Assembly (NCBI RefSeq): GCF_009602535.1
Contig: NZ_WIQI01000001.1
Location: 1-64,000 of the forward strand
Direction of reading: 5' to 3'
Length of the DNA: 64,000 nt
Source: Ornithinicoccus halotolerans
GTDB lineage: Bacteria; Actinomycetota; Actinomycetes; Actinomycetales; Dermatophilaceae
Position numbers and translations under genes: made by a program. Shown one piece after another: positions 42,445 to 50,857 of the stretch. The notes under the pieces were generated by a model. That model saw only the letters and a list, made by a program, of their open reading frames with translations, did not search any database and had not been told where the DNA came from. Each line of letters starts with the position of its first letter. Within the stretch, counting starts at the first letter, position 1.

Positions 42445-43422
42445 GTGACCGACCACACCGCCGCAGCCACAGCGGCACAGCCGGAGGAGCGGCAGCGGCC
42501 GCGGGTCGCCTTCCTCGGCCTGGGGCGGATGGGCGCGCCGATGGCCGCCCATGCCCAGCGCGCCGGGCTCGTGGTGACCGGGTTCAACCGGAGCCCCGGC
42601 AAGGCGGGTCCGCTGCTGGAGGCCGGTGGCCGCGAGGTGCGCTCGGTGCCCGAGGCGGTCGCCGACGCCGACCTGGTGGCGGTCATGGTCTCCGACGCCC
42701 CGGACGTGCGGGCGCTGCTGACGGGGGACGCGGGGGAGGCCGGCGTCCCGGCCGAGATGCTCGGTGACGGTGTGCTCGGCCACGCCCGGTCCGGCGTCGT
42801 CGTGGTCGACTTCTCCTCGATCGCCCCGGAGGCGGCCAGGGAGCACCACGCCCTCGGGGCCGAGCGCGGCATCGGGTTCGTGGACGCGCCGGTCTCCGGC
42901 GGTGAGCTCGGGGCGCGGGAGGCGCGGCTGTCGGTCATGGCGGGCGGGGAGCCCGAGCACGTGGCCCGGGCCCGGCCGCTGCTGGAGGCAGTGGGGCGAA
43001 CGGTCATCCCGGTGGGCCCTCCCGGGGCCGGCCAGACCGTCAAGTGCGCCAACCAGCTGGTGGTCGCGGGCCATCTGGGGCTGCTGGCCGAGGCGATCGT
43101 CTTCCTGCGCGCCCACGGGGTCGACGAGGACGCTGCCGTGGCGGTGCTCGGCGGCGGGCTGGCCGGCTCGGAGGTGCTCCGGCAGAAGGCCGACCACATG
43201 CTGGCCCGGTCGTTCGAGCCGGGCGGCCGGATCGCGCTGCACCACAAGGACCTGGGCAACGCGCTGCGCGCCGCCCGGGACGCGGACGTAGTCACCCCGC
43301 TGGGAGCCGTCGCCGCGGACCTGGTGGCCTCCGCGGTGGCCCGCGGCTGGGGCGAGGAGGACCACTCGGTGCTCTACCGGGTGGTCGAGGAGCTGGCCGG
43401 GGGCGCCCCCGAGGAACCGTGA
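42445..43422 (+). CDS. NAD(P)-dependent beta-hydroxyacid dehydrogenase
   Basis: This 325-residue protein of the 3-hydroxyisobutyrate/tartronate semialdehyde reductase family has Rossmann motif VAFLGLGRMGAPMAAHAQRAG (about 23-43), a substrate loop FVDAPVSGGELGAREARLSVMAGG, and the catalytic Lys in GQTVKCANQLVVAG. The C-terminal helical domain has HHKDLGNALRAARDADVVTPLGA. The GTG lies 2 nt after the UbiB-like stop; the sequence before residue 20 is Ala/Thr-rich. The exact substrate is not fixed by sequence. Confidence 0.85.
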   Translation: MTDHTAAATAAQPEERQRPRVAFLGLGRMGAPMAAHAQRAGLVVTGFNRSPGKAGPLLEAGGREVRSVPEAVADADLVAVMVSDAPDVRALLTGDAGEAGVPAEMLGDGVLGHARSGVVVVDFSSIAPEAAREHHALGAERGIGFVDAPVSGGELGAREARLSVMAGGEPEHVARARPLLEAVGRTVIPVGPPGAGQTVKCANQLVVAGHLGLLAEAIVFLRAHGVDEDAAVAVLGGGLAGSEVLRQKADHMLARSFEPGGRIALHHKDLGNALRAARDADVVTPLGAVAADLVASAVARGWGEEDHSVLYRVVEELAGGAPEEP

Positions 43423-43429
43423 CCGCAGA

Positions 43430-43454
43430 CCGCGGATCCCGGTCCCGTCCGCGG
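43430..43454 (+). terminator. Short hairpin after the dehydrogenase gene
   Basis: CCGCGGA (43430-43436) pairs with TCCGCGG (43448-43454) around an 11-nt loop, 8 nt after the stop. It is a weak terminator candidate. Between it and the next gene lies TAGGCT (43485), a possible -10. Confidence 0.4.
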
Positions 43455-43530
43455 ACCCACCGCGCAGAGCGGGGCGGGAGATCCTAGGCTCGGGGCAGAC
43501 CACTTCGTCACCGCCGTCGAGGAGGATGCG

Positions 43531-44670
43531 ATGGACGACCTGCTGACCCGGACCGATCTCGAGCAGCTGGCGAGCGACGGCCCGGGACGACACGTCTCGA
43601 TGTACCTGCCCACACACCGGGCGGGACGGGAGACCGAGGGCGACCGGCTGCGGCTGAAGAGCCTGCTCAACGCCCTCGAGCACACGCTCGTCGAGCAGGG
43701 CGTCGGCAACGACGAGGTGCACCACCTGCTGGCTCCCGCCTGGGAGCTGCACGGGGACGGGATGTTCTGGCGGTACAACGCCGAGGGGCTCGCGCTGTTC
43801 CTGCGTGAGGGGGAGGCGGTGCGCACGGCGCGGCTGCCCTTCCCCGTGCCCGAGCTGGTCACGGTGGGGGAGCGGTACGTCATCTCGCCGGCGCTGCCGG
43901 CGCTGGGCGACGAGCACTTCCTGACGCTGACGCTGAGCCACAAGCGCACCCGGCTGCTGCGCGGCAACCAGGCCGGGCTGGAGCAGCTGGAGGCCCCGAA
44001 CATGCCGGGCCGGTTCGAGGACGTCTTCGACCAGGACCATCCGCGTTCAGACGCGATCGGGCGTCCCGTCTCCGCCGGCCGGGCCGGTCCCTCGGTCTAC
44101 TACGGCACCGGTGGGCCGGACGGCACCGAGAAGAAGCAGGAGATGGCCGAGTTCTTCCGGGAGGTCGACAACGGCGCCTTCGAGGTGCTGCGCGCGCGGC
44201 ACGAGCCGCTGGTGCTGGCGGGCCTGCCGGAGTGGGTCGCGGCCTACCGGGAGGTGAGCCGCTACCCCCACATCGCGCGGCTGGCGCTGGAGCGCAACCC
44301 CGACGAGCTGGACGAGCAGGGGCTGCACGAGCTGCTGTGGCCCCTGGTGCGCGAGCGGGTCGCCCGCGACGACGAGCAGCAGGTCGAGCGGCTCCGGGAG
44401 CGGCTCGGCACCGGTCGCGGCAGCACCGATCTGCCCGAGGTGCTGCGGGCCGCGCGGGAGGGACGGGTCGACACCCTGCTGGTGGCCCGCGAGGCCTGCT
44501 GGTCCGGGCACGGCGAGGGCAACAGCGAGCCGGTCGTGCTGCTGGACGGCAGCGACCCGTGCGAGCAGGTCGAGGAGGCCGTGAGCGGGACGCTCGTCAC
44601 CAGCGGCCAGGTCCGGGTGATCGACCAGCTCCCGGACGAGGCGCTGGTCGCGGCCGTGCTGCGCTACTGA
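43531..44670 (+). CDS. Bacterial archaeo-eukaryotic release factor-like (baeRF) protein
   Basis: This is a 379-residue protein. The N-terminal RHVSMYLPTHRAGRETEGDRLRLKSLLNALEHTL, LFLREGEAVRTARLPFPVPELVTVGERYVISPALP and FLTLTLSHKRTRLLRGN follow the pattern of baeRF proteins, which are homologous to eRF1 domains; the C-terminal half (VPEVLRAAREGRVDTLLVAREACWSG) also fits the eRF1 third-domain pattern. The GGQ loop of true release factors is not seen. Suggested roles in ribosome rescue or hibernation are unproven. It overlaps the channel gene on the other strand by 7 nt. GAGGAGG precedes ATG 43531. Confidence 0.75.
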   Translation: MDDLLTRTDLEQLASDGPGRHVSMYLPTHRAGRETEGDRLRLKSLLNALEHTLVEQGVGNDEVHHLLAPAWELHGDGMFWRYNAEGLALFLREGEAVRTARLPFPVPELVTVGERYVISPALPALGDEHFLTLTLSHKRTRLLRGNQAGLEQLEAPNMPGRFEDVFDQDHPRSDAIGRPVSAGRAGPSVYYGTGGPDGTEKKQEMAEFFREVDNGAFEVLRARHEPLVLAGLPEWVAAYREVSRYPHIARLALERNPDELDEQGLHELLWPLVRERVARDDEQQVERLRERLGTGRGSTDLPEVLRAAREGRVDTLLVAREACWSGHGEGNSEPVVLLDGSDPCEQVEEAVSGTLVTSGQVRVIDQLPDEALVAAVLRY

Positions 44671-45413
44671 CCTCCGGCGGCACGCTGCCGGGCCAGCTCC
44701 TCCCGCAGCGCGGCGACCTCGCGCTGCAGCTGCCGGACATCGGCCCGAGTCGCCTGCTGCTGGTCCTCACCGACGTCACCGACCTTCTCGACCAGCCAGG
44801 ACGCCAGCGTGGCGGTGACGATGCCGAGCAGCGCGATGCCGCACAGCATCAGCCCGGTCGCGTAGAGCCGCCCCTCACCGGTCACGGGCGCGAGGTCGCC
44901 GTAGCCCACCGTGGTGATGGTCACGAAGGCCCACCACAGCGCCTCCGGGAACGAGGTGATGGTGGCCCCGTCGACGTCGCGCTCCACGTTGAGCACGGAC
45001 AGCGCCGAGATCAGCAGCACCAGGGCAGTGGCGACGGTGACGAACTGGGTGACGTGCCCGCGCAGCCGCGGGCCGGCCTGCCGGTTGACCAGCACCAGCG
45101 CGGCGACGAGACGTAGCGGCCGCAGCGCCGGCAGCAGCACCGCCAGCAGGTCCAGCGGTCTGGTGCGCACGAACCGCCATCGGTGCTCGGCGAGCAGGAG
45201 CCGGACCGCGTAGTCGGCCGCGAAGATCACCCACACCGCGTCCTGGACCCGCATCAGCCCATGCCGGAACGCCCGGGGCGCCTCCGGCTGGACGATCGGC
45301 CACGCGTACGCCACCAGGAACAGGACCGCCAGGGCCATCATCACCGGGCCGGTCCGTCGCTCCCACCGTTCCACTCGCTGCATGGCACCGCATGGTGCCA
45401 CCGCTGGCGTCAC
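44664..45413 (-). CDS. Kv-like potassium ion channel
   Basis: This 249-residue protein has six hydrophobic segments in the voltage-gated channel order. An S4-like run has spaced arginines (RTRPLDLLAVLLPALRPLRLVAAL), the pore helix and selectivity filter are EALWWAFVTITTVGYGDLAPVTGEGR, and the last helix is followed by a coiled coil (ATRADVRQLQREVAALREELARQ) that may tetramerise. The start may be GTG 45413 or ATG 45383; neither has a clear ribosome site. Confidence 0.88.
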   Translation of the reverse strand: MTPAVAPCGAMQRVERWERRTGPVMMALAVLFLVAYAWPIVQPEAPRAFRHGLMRVQDAVWVIFAADYAVRLLLAEHRWRFVRTRPLDLLAVLLPALRPLRLVAALVLVNRQAGPRLRGHVTQFVTVATALVLLISALSVLNVERDVDGATITSFPEALWWAFVTITTVGYGDLAPVTGEGRLYATGLMLCGIALLGIVTATLASWLVEKVGDVGEDQQQATRADVRQLQREVAALREELARQRAAGGQ

Positions 45414-45458
45414 CGCCGGTGAGGCGTCGGTGCGGCACCCTCACGGACGTGGCATGAC

Positions 45459-45507
45459 TGAATTGATTCACCTAGTGGTGACCTGAGCAGCCGGGTAAGC
45501 GCTTGCC
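45459..45507 (+). promoter_or_regulatory. Cluster of palindromes upstream of the rhamnosidase
   Basis: Three palindromes lie within 50 nt: TGAAT-TG-ATTCA (45459-45470), TCACC-TAGT-GGTGA (45468-45481) and GGTAAGC-GCTTGCC (45494-45507, one mismatch). The last has the AAGCGCTT core typical of LacI-family operators. The first could equally belong to the divergent channel gene. Confidence 0.5.
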
Positions 45508-45563
45508 CACGCTGACATGCGGGATCTGCCTGCTTCGTGTGGATTTCAAGTTCACCGAGGGTC

Positions 45564-45610
45564 TTGACGCGGCCGCGGCGGCGGGCACACGATATGAAAC
45601 GATTTTATCG
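45564..45610 (+). promoter_or_regulatory. Rhamnosidase promoter with LacI-type operator
   Basis: TTGACG (45564-45569) and CACGAT (45588-45593) are an 18-nt spaced promoter candidate. A degenerate inverted repeat with TGAAACGATTTTA (45595-45607) lies at the expected transcription start. Its half-site TGAAACG is shared with the sites in the lacI-rhaM intergenic region. Confidence 0.5.
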
Positions 45611-45634
45611 CGTCGACGCAAGGGAGCTCGCACG

Positions 45635-48463
45635 ATGACGGGACCGTCCGGCCACTTGGCCCCCGCCGCTCCGCAGGCCCTTCGGGTCGAGCACCACCCG
45701 GCGTCCGGCCTGGTGCTCGGGGTGGAGACGCCGTCGCCCCGGTTGTCGTGGGTGGTACCCGAGGCGCCGGACGGCTACCGGCAGGCCGCCTACCAGGTGG
45801 AGGTCGAGCGCGGCGGAGACGCCCGACGCCTCGAGGAGCAGTCGGCCGAGCAGGTGCTGGTGCCGTGGCCGGACGAGCCGCTGGCCTCTCGGGAGGCCGC
45901 CACCCTCCGAGTCCGGGTACGCGGCGAGGAGGGGGGCTGGAGCGGCTGGAGCGATCCGGTCACCGTCGAGGCCGGCCTGCTGGCGGCTGAGGACTGGACC
46001 GCGCGGTTCATCAGCTCCACCGGCCACGGGGTCGAGGAGGCGGCGCCGGTGCTGGTGACCCAGGTGGAGGTCCCCGAGGGGGTGGTCGCCGCCCGCGCCT
46101 ACGCCACGGCGCACGGCCTCTACGCCACCCACATCGACGGGCAGCGAGTCGGTGACGAGCAGCTCGCCCCCGGGTGGACCAGCTACGCGAAGCGGCTGCG
46201 CTACCGCACCCACGACGTGACCGACCTGCTCACCCCCGGACGCCACGAGGTCGCCGTGCTGCTGGGGGAGGGCTGGTACTGCGGGCGGCTCGGCTTCCAT
46301 GGCGAGCGCGGCCTCTACGGCGAGCGCCCGGCGCTGCTGCTGCAGCTGGAGCTGTGGCTGGCGGACGGAACCCGCCAGGTTGTGGCCAGCGACGCCAGCT
46401 GGCAGGCCCGCTCGAGCAACGTGCTGGCCAACGACCTGTACGACGGCCAGTCGACCGACCTGCGGCTCCCCGCGCTGGGCACCGGCCAGGACGAGCACGT
46501 TCCGGTCCGAGTGCTGGACGAGGCCGAGGCGCCGCTGGAGCGCCTGGTGGGCCCGGACGGACCGCCGGTGCGCATCGTCGACACGCTTCCCGCGGTGTCG
46601 GTGTCGCCGGCCGGGAAGGACCGCCTCCTGGTCGACTTCGGCCAAAACGTCGTCGGCTGGGTGCGGCTGCGGGTGCGCGGCCGGTCCGCGGGCGAGGAGG
46701 TCGTCATCCAGCACGCGGAGGTGCTCGAGCACGGCGAGCTGGGGGTCCGGCCGCTGCGGTCCGCCAAGGCGACCGACAGCTACCTGTGCTCCGGTGCGGC
46801 CGAGGAGATCCTGGAGCCCTCGCTCACCTTCCACGGGTTCCGCTACGCCGAGGTCAGGGGTGCCGGTGAGCTCGAGGCCTCCGACCTGGAGGCGGTCGTG
46901 CTCAGCAGCGACCTGGTCCGGACCGGGTGGTTCGACAGCTCTCACGCGCTGCTCAACCGGTTCCACGAGAACGTCGTCTGGGGCATGCGGGGCAACTTCC
47001 TCGACGTGCCGACGGACTGCCCGCAGCGCGACGAGCGACTGGGGTGGACCGGCGACATCCAGATCTTCGCGCCCACCGCCTCGTTCCTGTTCGACTGCGC
47101 GGGGTTCCTCAGCTCGTGGCTGGCGGACCTGGCCCTGGACCAGAAACCGAACGGGGCGGTGCCCTACGTCATCCCCGACATCCTGGCCAACCAGGACCCG
47201 ACCGGTGCGGCGTGGGGTGACGCCGCCACGGTGGTGCCGTCCGTGCTGCACCAGCGCTTCGGCGACGCAGAGGTGCTGCGTCGCCAGCTGCCGAGCATGC
47301 GCGCCTGGGTGGACCGGATCCGGGCGCTGGCCGGCGAGGACCTGATCTGGAGCGGAGGCTTCCAGTTCGGTGACTGGCTCGACCCGACGGCCCCGCCGGA
47401 CAACCCGTTCGCGGCCAAGGCCGACCCGGACGTGGTCGCGACCGCGCACCTGGTGCGGTCCGCCGAGCTGGTGGCGCGGGCCGCAGCGATCGTCGGCGAG
47501 CAGCAGCTGGCCGACGAGTACGGGCAGCTGGCGGCCGATGCCCGCACCGCCTTCCAGGCGGCCTTCGTCACGCCCGCGGGCCGGATCCTCTCCGACGCCC
47601 CCACGGTCTACGCGCTCGGGATCGTCTGGGACCTGCTCCCGGACGCCGCGACGCGGACGACGGCCGGTGAGCGACTCGCAGACCTGGTGCGAGGTGCCGG
47701 CTACCGCATCGCGACCGGCTTCGTGGGGACACCGCTGATCATGGACGCGTTGACCGACACCGGGCACGTGGAGGTGGCCCACCGGCTGCTGCTGCAGACC
47801 GAGTGCCCCTCCTGGCTGTACTCGGTCGCGATGGGTGCGACGACCGTCTGGGAGCGCTGGGACAGCATGCTCCCCGACGGGACGATCAACCCCGGCCAGA
47901 TGACCTCCTTCAACCACTACGCCCTCGGTGCCATGGCCGACTGGCTCCACCGGAGGGTGGCCGGGCTGGCCCCGGCCGAGCCCGGCTACCGGAGCCTGCT
48001 CGTGGACCCGTTGCCGACCGCATGGCTCGAGCACGCGGAGGCGGCGCACGTCACCCCCTACGGGGAGGCCCGGGTCGCGTGGCGGCGGGCGGACGGAAGC
48101 CTCCACCTGGAGGTGTCCGTGCCCGTCGGTGCCACCGCCGAGGTGCGTGTCCCCGGCAGCACCCAGCCCGAGGTCGTGGGCCACGGTCGGCACCGGTGGG
48201 ACGTCCCCGACCCCGTGCCCTCGGTCGATGGCCGTCCGACACCCGTCACTGTCCGGGAGGTGCTTGCAGACCCGCAGCGGTGGCAGGCCCTCACCGAGGT
48301 GCTCGTCGACGAGCAGCTCACGCAGACCCCTGGCCAGGCGGCCGAACGGCTCGCCCGGTGGCTGGACCACCCGGCCGACTGCATCCCGGAGGTCATGAAC
48401 CGCCGTATTGGTGAGGCCAGTCCAGCGGCCCTGCAGCAGCGAGTCCGAGAGGCCATCGCCTGA
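45635..48463 (+). CDS. Alpha-L-rhamnosidase (GH78)
   Basis: This is a 942-residue GH78 enzyme that releases terminal L-rhamnose from rhamnosides. N-terminal beta-domains include PSPRLSWVVPEAPDGYRQAAYQVEV and GLYATHIDGQRVGDEQLAPGWTSYAKRLRY; the (alpha/alpha)6 barrel holds FLDVPTDCPQRDERLGWTGDIQIFAPTASF, with the acidic catalytic residue region, GGFQFGDWLDPTAPP and TTVWERWDSMLPDG. The C-terminal beta-domain ends about residue 870. No signal peptide is visible, so it is probably cytoplasmic. ATG 45635 is preceded by AGGGAG. Confidence 0.92.
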   Translation: MTGPSGHLAPAAPQALRVEHHPASGLVLGVETPSPRLSWVVPEAPDGYRQAAYQVEVERGGDARRLEEQSAEQVLVPWPDEPLASREAATLRVRVRGEEGGWSGWSDPVTVEAGLLAAEDWTARFISSTGHGVEEAAPVLVTQVEVPEGVVAARAYATAHGLYATHIDGQRVGDEQLAPGWTSYAKRLRYRTHDVTDLLTPGRHEVAVLLGEGWYCGRLGFHGERGLYGERPALLLQLELWLADGTRQVVASDASWQARSSNVLANDLYDGQSTDLRLPALGTGQDEHVPVRVLDEAEAPLERLVGPDGPPVRIVDTLPAVSVSPAGKDRLLVDFGQNVVGWVRLRVRGRSAGEEVVIQHAEVLEHGELGVRPLRSAKATDSYLCSGAAEEILEPSLTFHGFRYAEVRGAGELEASDLEAVVLSSDLVRTGWFDSSHALLNRFHENVVWGMRGNFLDVPTDCPQRDERLGWTGDIQIFAPTASFLFDCAGFLSSWLADLALDQKPNGAVPYVIPDILANQDPTGAAWGDAATVVPSVLHQRFGDAEVLRRQLPSMRAWVDRIRALAGEDLIWSGGFQFGDWLDPTAPPDNPFAAKADPDVVATAHLVRSAELVARAAAIVGEQQLADEYGQLAADARTAFQAAFVTPAGRILSDAPTVYALGIVWDLLPDAATRTTAGERLADLVRGAGYRIATGFVGTPLIMDALTDTGHVEVAHRLLLQTECPSWLYSVAMGATTVWERWDSMLPDGTINPGQMTSFNHYALGAMADWLHRRVAGLAPAEPGYRSLLVDPLPTAWLEHAEAAHVTPYGEARVAWRRADGSLHLEVSVPVGATAEVRVPGSTQPEVVGHGRHRWDVPDPVPSVDGRPTPVTVREVLADPQRWQALTEVLVDEQLTQTPGQAAERLARWLDHPADCIPEVMNRRIGEASPAALQQRVREAIA

Positions 48464-48526
48464 CCCCTGACCACGGCCCCGCCGTCGGGCCAGTCCCACT
48501 CCGGGACACACACCCTAGGAGGACCA

Positions 48527-49870
48527 ATGACGCTCCGTCCCACCACCGGCCACCGGCTCCTCGCCGTCGCGGCCCTGACCCCACTCGTCGTCCTCGCCGG
48601 GTGCGGCGGCGACTCCGACCCAGAGGGCGCCGGCTCCGGTGAGGAGGTGACCGAGGAGGTCGACGTCAGCTTCCTCGTGAGCAACAGCGAGAGCGAGGTG
48701 CAGACCGCCGAGGCCCTGGCCGAGGCGTTCAACGAGGAGCACCCCAACATCACGGTGACGATCGAGACCCGTCCCGGCGGGAGCGAGGGCGACAACATCG
48801 TCAAGACCCGGCTCGCCACCGGCGACATGACCGACATCTTCCTGTACAACTCCGGGTCGCTGCTGCAGGCGCTCAACCCGGAGCAGACGTTGACGCCGTT
48901 GGGCGACCAGGAGTTCGCCGGCCGCCTGGACGACGCGTTCGTGCAGTCGGCCAGCTCCGGCGACAACCTCTACGGCGTGCCGTGGCGCACCGCCATGGGC
49001 GGCGGGATCCTCTACCACATTCCCACCTACGAGGAGCTGGGCCTGGAGATCCCCCTCACCTGGGAGGAGTTCATGGAGAACAACCGGGTGATCGCCGAGG
49101 AGACCGACAAGGCGCCGGTCATCCAGACCTACGAGGAGACCTGGACCTCGCAGCTGTTCGTGCTGGCCGACTTCCACAACGTGCTGGCCGAGGAGCCCGA
49201 CTTCGCCGAGCAGTACACGGCCAACGAGGCCAAGTACGCGACGTCCGACGCCGCCATCCGCGGCTTCGAGCACCTGGAGCAGGTCCACGAGGAGGGTCTT
49301 CAGAACGAGGACTTCGCCTCCGCCGGCTACGCGGACGGCGTGCGGATGGTGGCGACCGGTGAGGGCGTCCACTACCCGATGATCACCCAGGCCATCGGGG
49401 AGATCACGGCCAACCACCCCGAGCAGGCCAATGACGTCGGCTTCTTCGCCCAGCCCGGTGACGATCCCGACAGCAACGGCCTGACCGTCTGGTCGCCGCA
49501 CGCGGTCTACCTCCCGCAGTCCACGGAGGGGGCAGACCGCGACGCCGCGCTGATGTTCATGGACTTCGTCGCCAGCCCAGCCGGCTGCGAGGCGCAGACC
49601 GAGGCCCTGGGTCAGCCGTCCGGCCCGTTCGCCGTCGAGGGGTGCACCCTCCCCGACGACGTGCCGCAGGCGGTCAAGGACATGCAGATCTACTTCGACG
49701 AGGGCCGCACCAGCCCGGCGCTCGAGTTCCTGTCGCCCGTCAAGGGCCCGGCCCTGGAGCAGATCACCGTCGAGGTCGGCTCCGGCATCCGCAGCGCCGA
49801 GGACGGCGCGGCGCTCTACGACGAGGACGTCCGCAAGCAGGCACAGCAGCTGGGCCTCGAGGGCTGGTGA
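48527..49870 (+). CDS. Carbohydrate ABC transporter substrate-binding lipoprotein
   Basis: This 447-residue family 1 (MalE-type) binding protein has signal peptide and lipobox LVVLAGCGGD. The mature protein contains FNEEHPNITVTIETRPGGSEGDNIVKTRLATGDMTDIFLYNSGSLLQAL, LYGVPWRTAMGGGILYHIPTYEELGLEIPLTWEEFMENN and GLTVWSPHAVYLPQST. ATG 48527 is preceded by the strong site TAGGAGGACC. It lies 63 nt after the rhamnosidase in the same direction, which suggests that rhamnosides or rhamno-oligosaccharides are its ligands. Confidence 0.9.
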   Translation: MTLRPTTGHRLLAVAALTPLVVLAGCGGDSDPEGAGSGEEVTEEVDVSFLVSNSESEVQTAEALAEAFNEEHPNITVTIETRPGGSEGDNIVKTRLATGDMTDIFLYNSGSLLQALNPEQTLTPLGDQEFAGRLDDAFVQSASSGDNLYGVPWRTAMGGGILYHIPTYEELGLEIPLTWEEFMENNRVIAEETDKAPVIQTYEETWTSQLFVLADFHNVLAEEPDFAEQYTANEAKYATSDAAIRGFEHLEQVHEEGLQNEDFASAGYADGVRMVATGEGVHYPMITQAIGEITANHPEQANDVGFFAQPGDDPDSNGLTVWSPHAVYLPQSTEGADRDAALMFMDFVASPAGCEAQTEALGQPSGPFAVEGCTLPDDVPQAVKDMQIYFDEGRTSPALEFLSPVKGPALEQITVEVGSGIRSAEDGAALYDEDVRKQAQQLGLEGW

Positions 49871-49876
49871 CCGCTG

Positions 49877-50857
49877 GTGACCTCGTTGGAGGCCCCTCTC
49901 GCCCGTGACGGCACGGGCGGGGCCGCCGGCTCCGGGGAGGGCGCGCCAGGGCGCCCTCCCCGGGGGTGGTGGCGCCGTCGCCGCCGGGACCGGAGCAACT
50001 ACGCCGCGATGGCGTATCCCGCCTGGTTCTACCTGCCCGCGGCGGTCGTCTACGGGGTGCTGTTCATCGCCCCGACCTTTGCGTCGTTCTACTTCAGCCT
50101 CACTCGATGGTCGCTGTTCGACCAGGAGTTCATCGGCTTCGGCAACTTCGTCCAGTTCTTCCAGGAGCCGGCCCTCGTCACCGGGCTGACCAACACCCTG
50201 ATCTACGGGCCGATCACCTCGGTCGCCAAGGTCGTGCTGGGTCTGCTGCTGGCGCTGCTGCTGACCTCGCAGATCCAGGGCCGGGGCTGGCTGCGCTCGG
50301 TCGTGTTCTTCCCGGTTCTGGTCAGCACCATCGGCGTCGGGATCATGTTCCAGGCGTTGATGGACCCCCGTGACGGGGCGATCAACCGGATGCTGGGAGT
50401 GGTGGGCATCAACGGGCCAGGCTGGCTGACCAACCCGGACCTGGCGCTGTACTCGGTAGCCCTGGTGGACGTCTGGAAGGGGGTCGGGCTGGCCACGGTG
50501 ATCTACATCGCCGGACTGGTCTCGATCCCGCGGGAGTACATCGAGGCCGCTGCCGTCGACGGCGCCTCGGCGTGGCAGCGGTTCTGGCACGTCACGGTGC
50601 CGTTGGTCAGGCCGGCCACCAACACCGTCATCATCCTGTCCCTCATCGGCGGGCTGCGGACGTTCGACCTCATCTGGGCGATGACCCGAGGCGGTCCGGG
50701 GTTCACCTCCGACGTCATCGCCTCCGTCATCTACAAGCAGTACCAGGCGGGGTTCTACGGTCTGTCGACCGCCGGCAACGTCGTGCTCTTCGTCATCGTG
50801 TCGGCCATCGTGGTGCCGCTCGCCTGGTGGCTGAACCGTAGGCAGGTGGAGTACTGA
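49877..50857 (+). CDS. Carbohydrate ABC permease, MalF type
   Basis: This is a 326-residue permease of the binding-protein-dependent transport family. After a Gly/Pro and Arg-rich cytoplasmic tail (to about 45), six membrane segments follow. The EAA loop is IPREYIEAAAVDGASAWQRFWHVTVPLVRP. GTG 49877 is 6 nt after the binding-protein stop. A 13-bp hairpin lies in the first codons (49932-49963). No ABC ATPase gene occurs in the operon, so a shared ATPase of the MsiK type is expected. Confidence 0.9.
   Translation: MTSLEAPLARDGTGGAAGSGEGAPGRPPRGWWRRRRRDRSNYAAMAYPAWFYLPAAVVYGVLFIAPTFASFYFSLTRWSLFDQEFIGFGNFVQFFQEPALVTGLTNTLIYGPITSVAKVVLGLLLALLLTSQIQGRGWLRSVVFFPVLVSTIGVGIMFQALMDPRDGAINRMLGVVGINGPGWLTNPDLALYSVALVDVWKGVGLATVIYIAGLVSIPREYIEAAAVDGASAWQRFWHVTVPLVRPATNTVIILSLIGGLRTFDLIWAMTRGGPGFTSDVIASVIYKQYQAGFYGLSTAGNVVLFVIVSAIVVPLAWWLNRRQVEY
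49932..49963 (+). other. 13-bp hairpin inside the 5' coding part of the permease gene
   Basis: CCGGGGAGGGCGC (49932-49944) and its exact complement (49951-49963) flank a 6-nt loop GCCAGG, 61 nt after the binding-protein stop. Hairpins at this place often protect or terminate the mRNA, raising binding protein over permease. Confidence 0.65.

Noticed and set aside
38412-43295. A 1627-codon open frame on the minus strand
   Set aside because: It is antisense to the HIT, UbiB-like and dehydrogenase genes for most of its length and only its last ~240 codons (tetR) look like protein. Long antisense frames are normal at this GC content.
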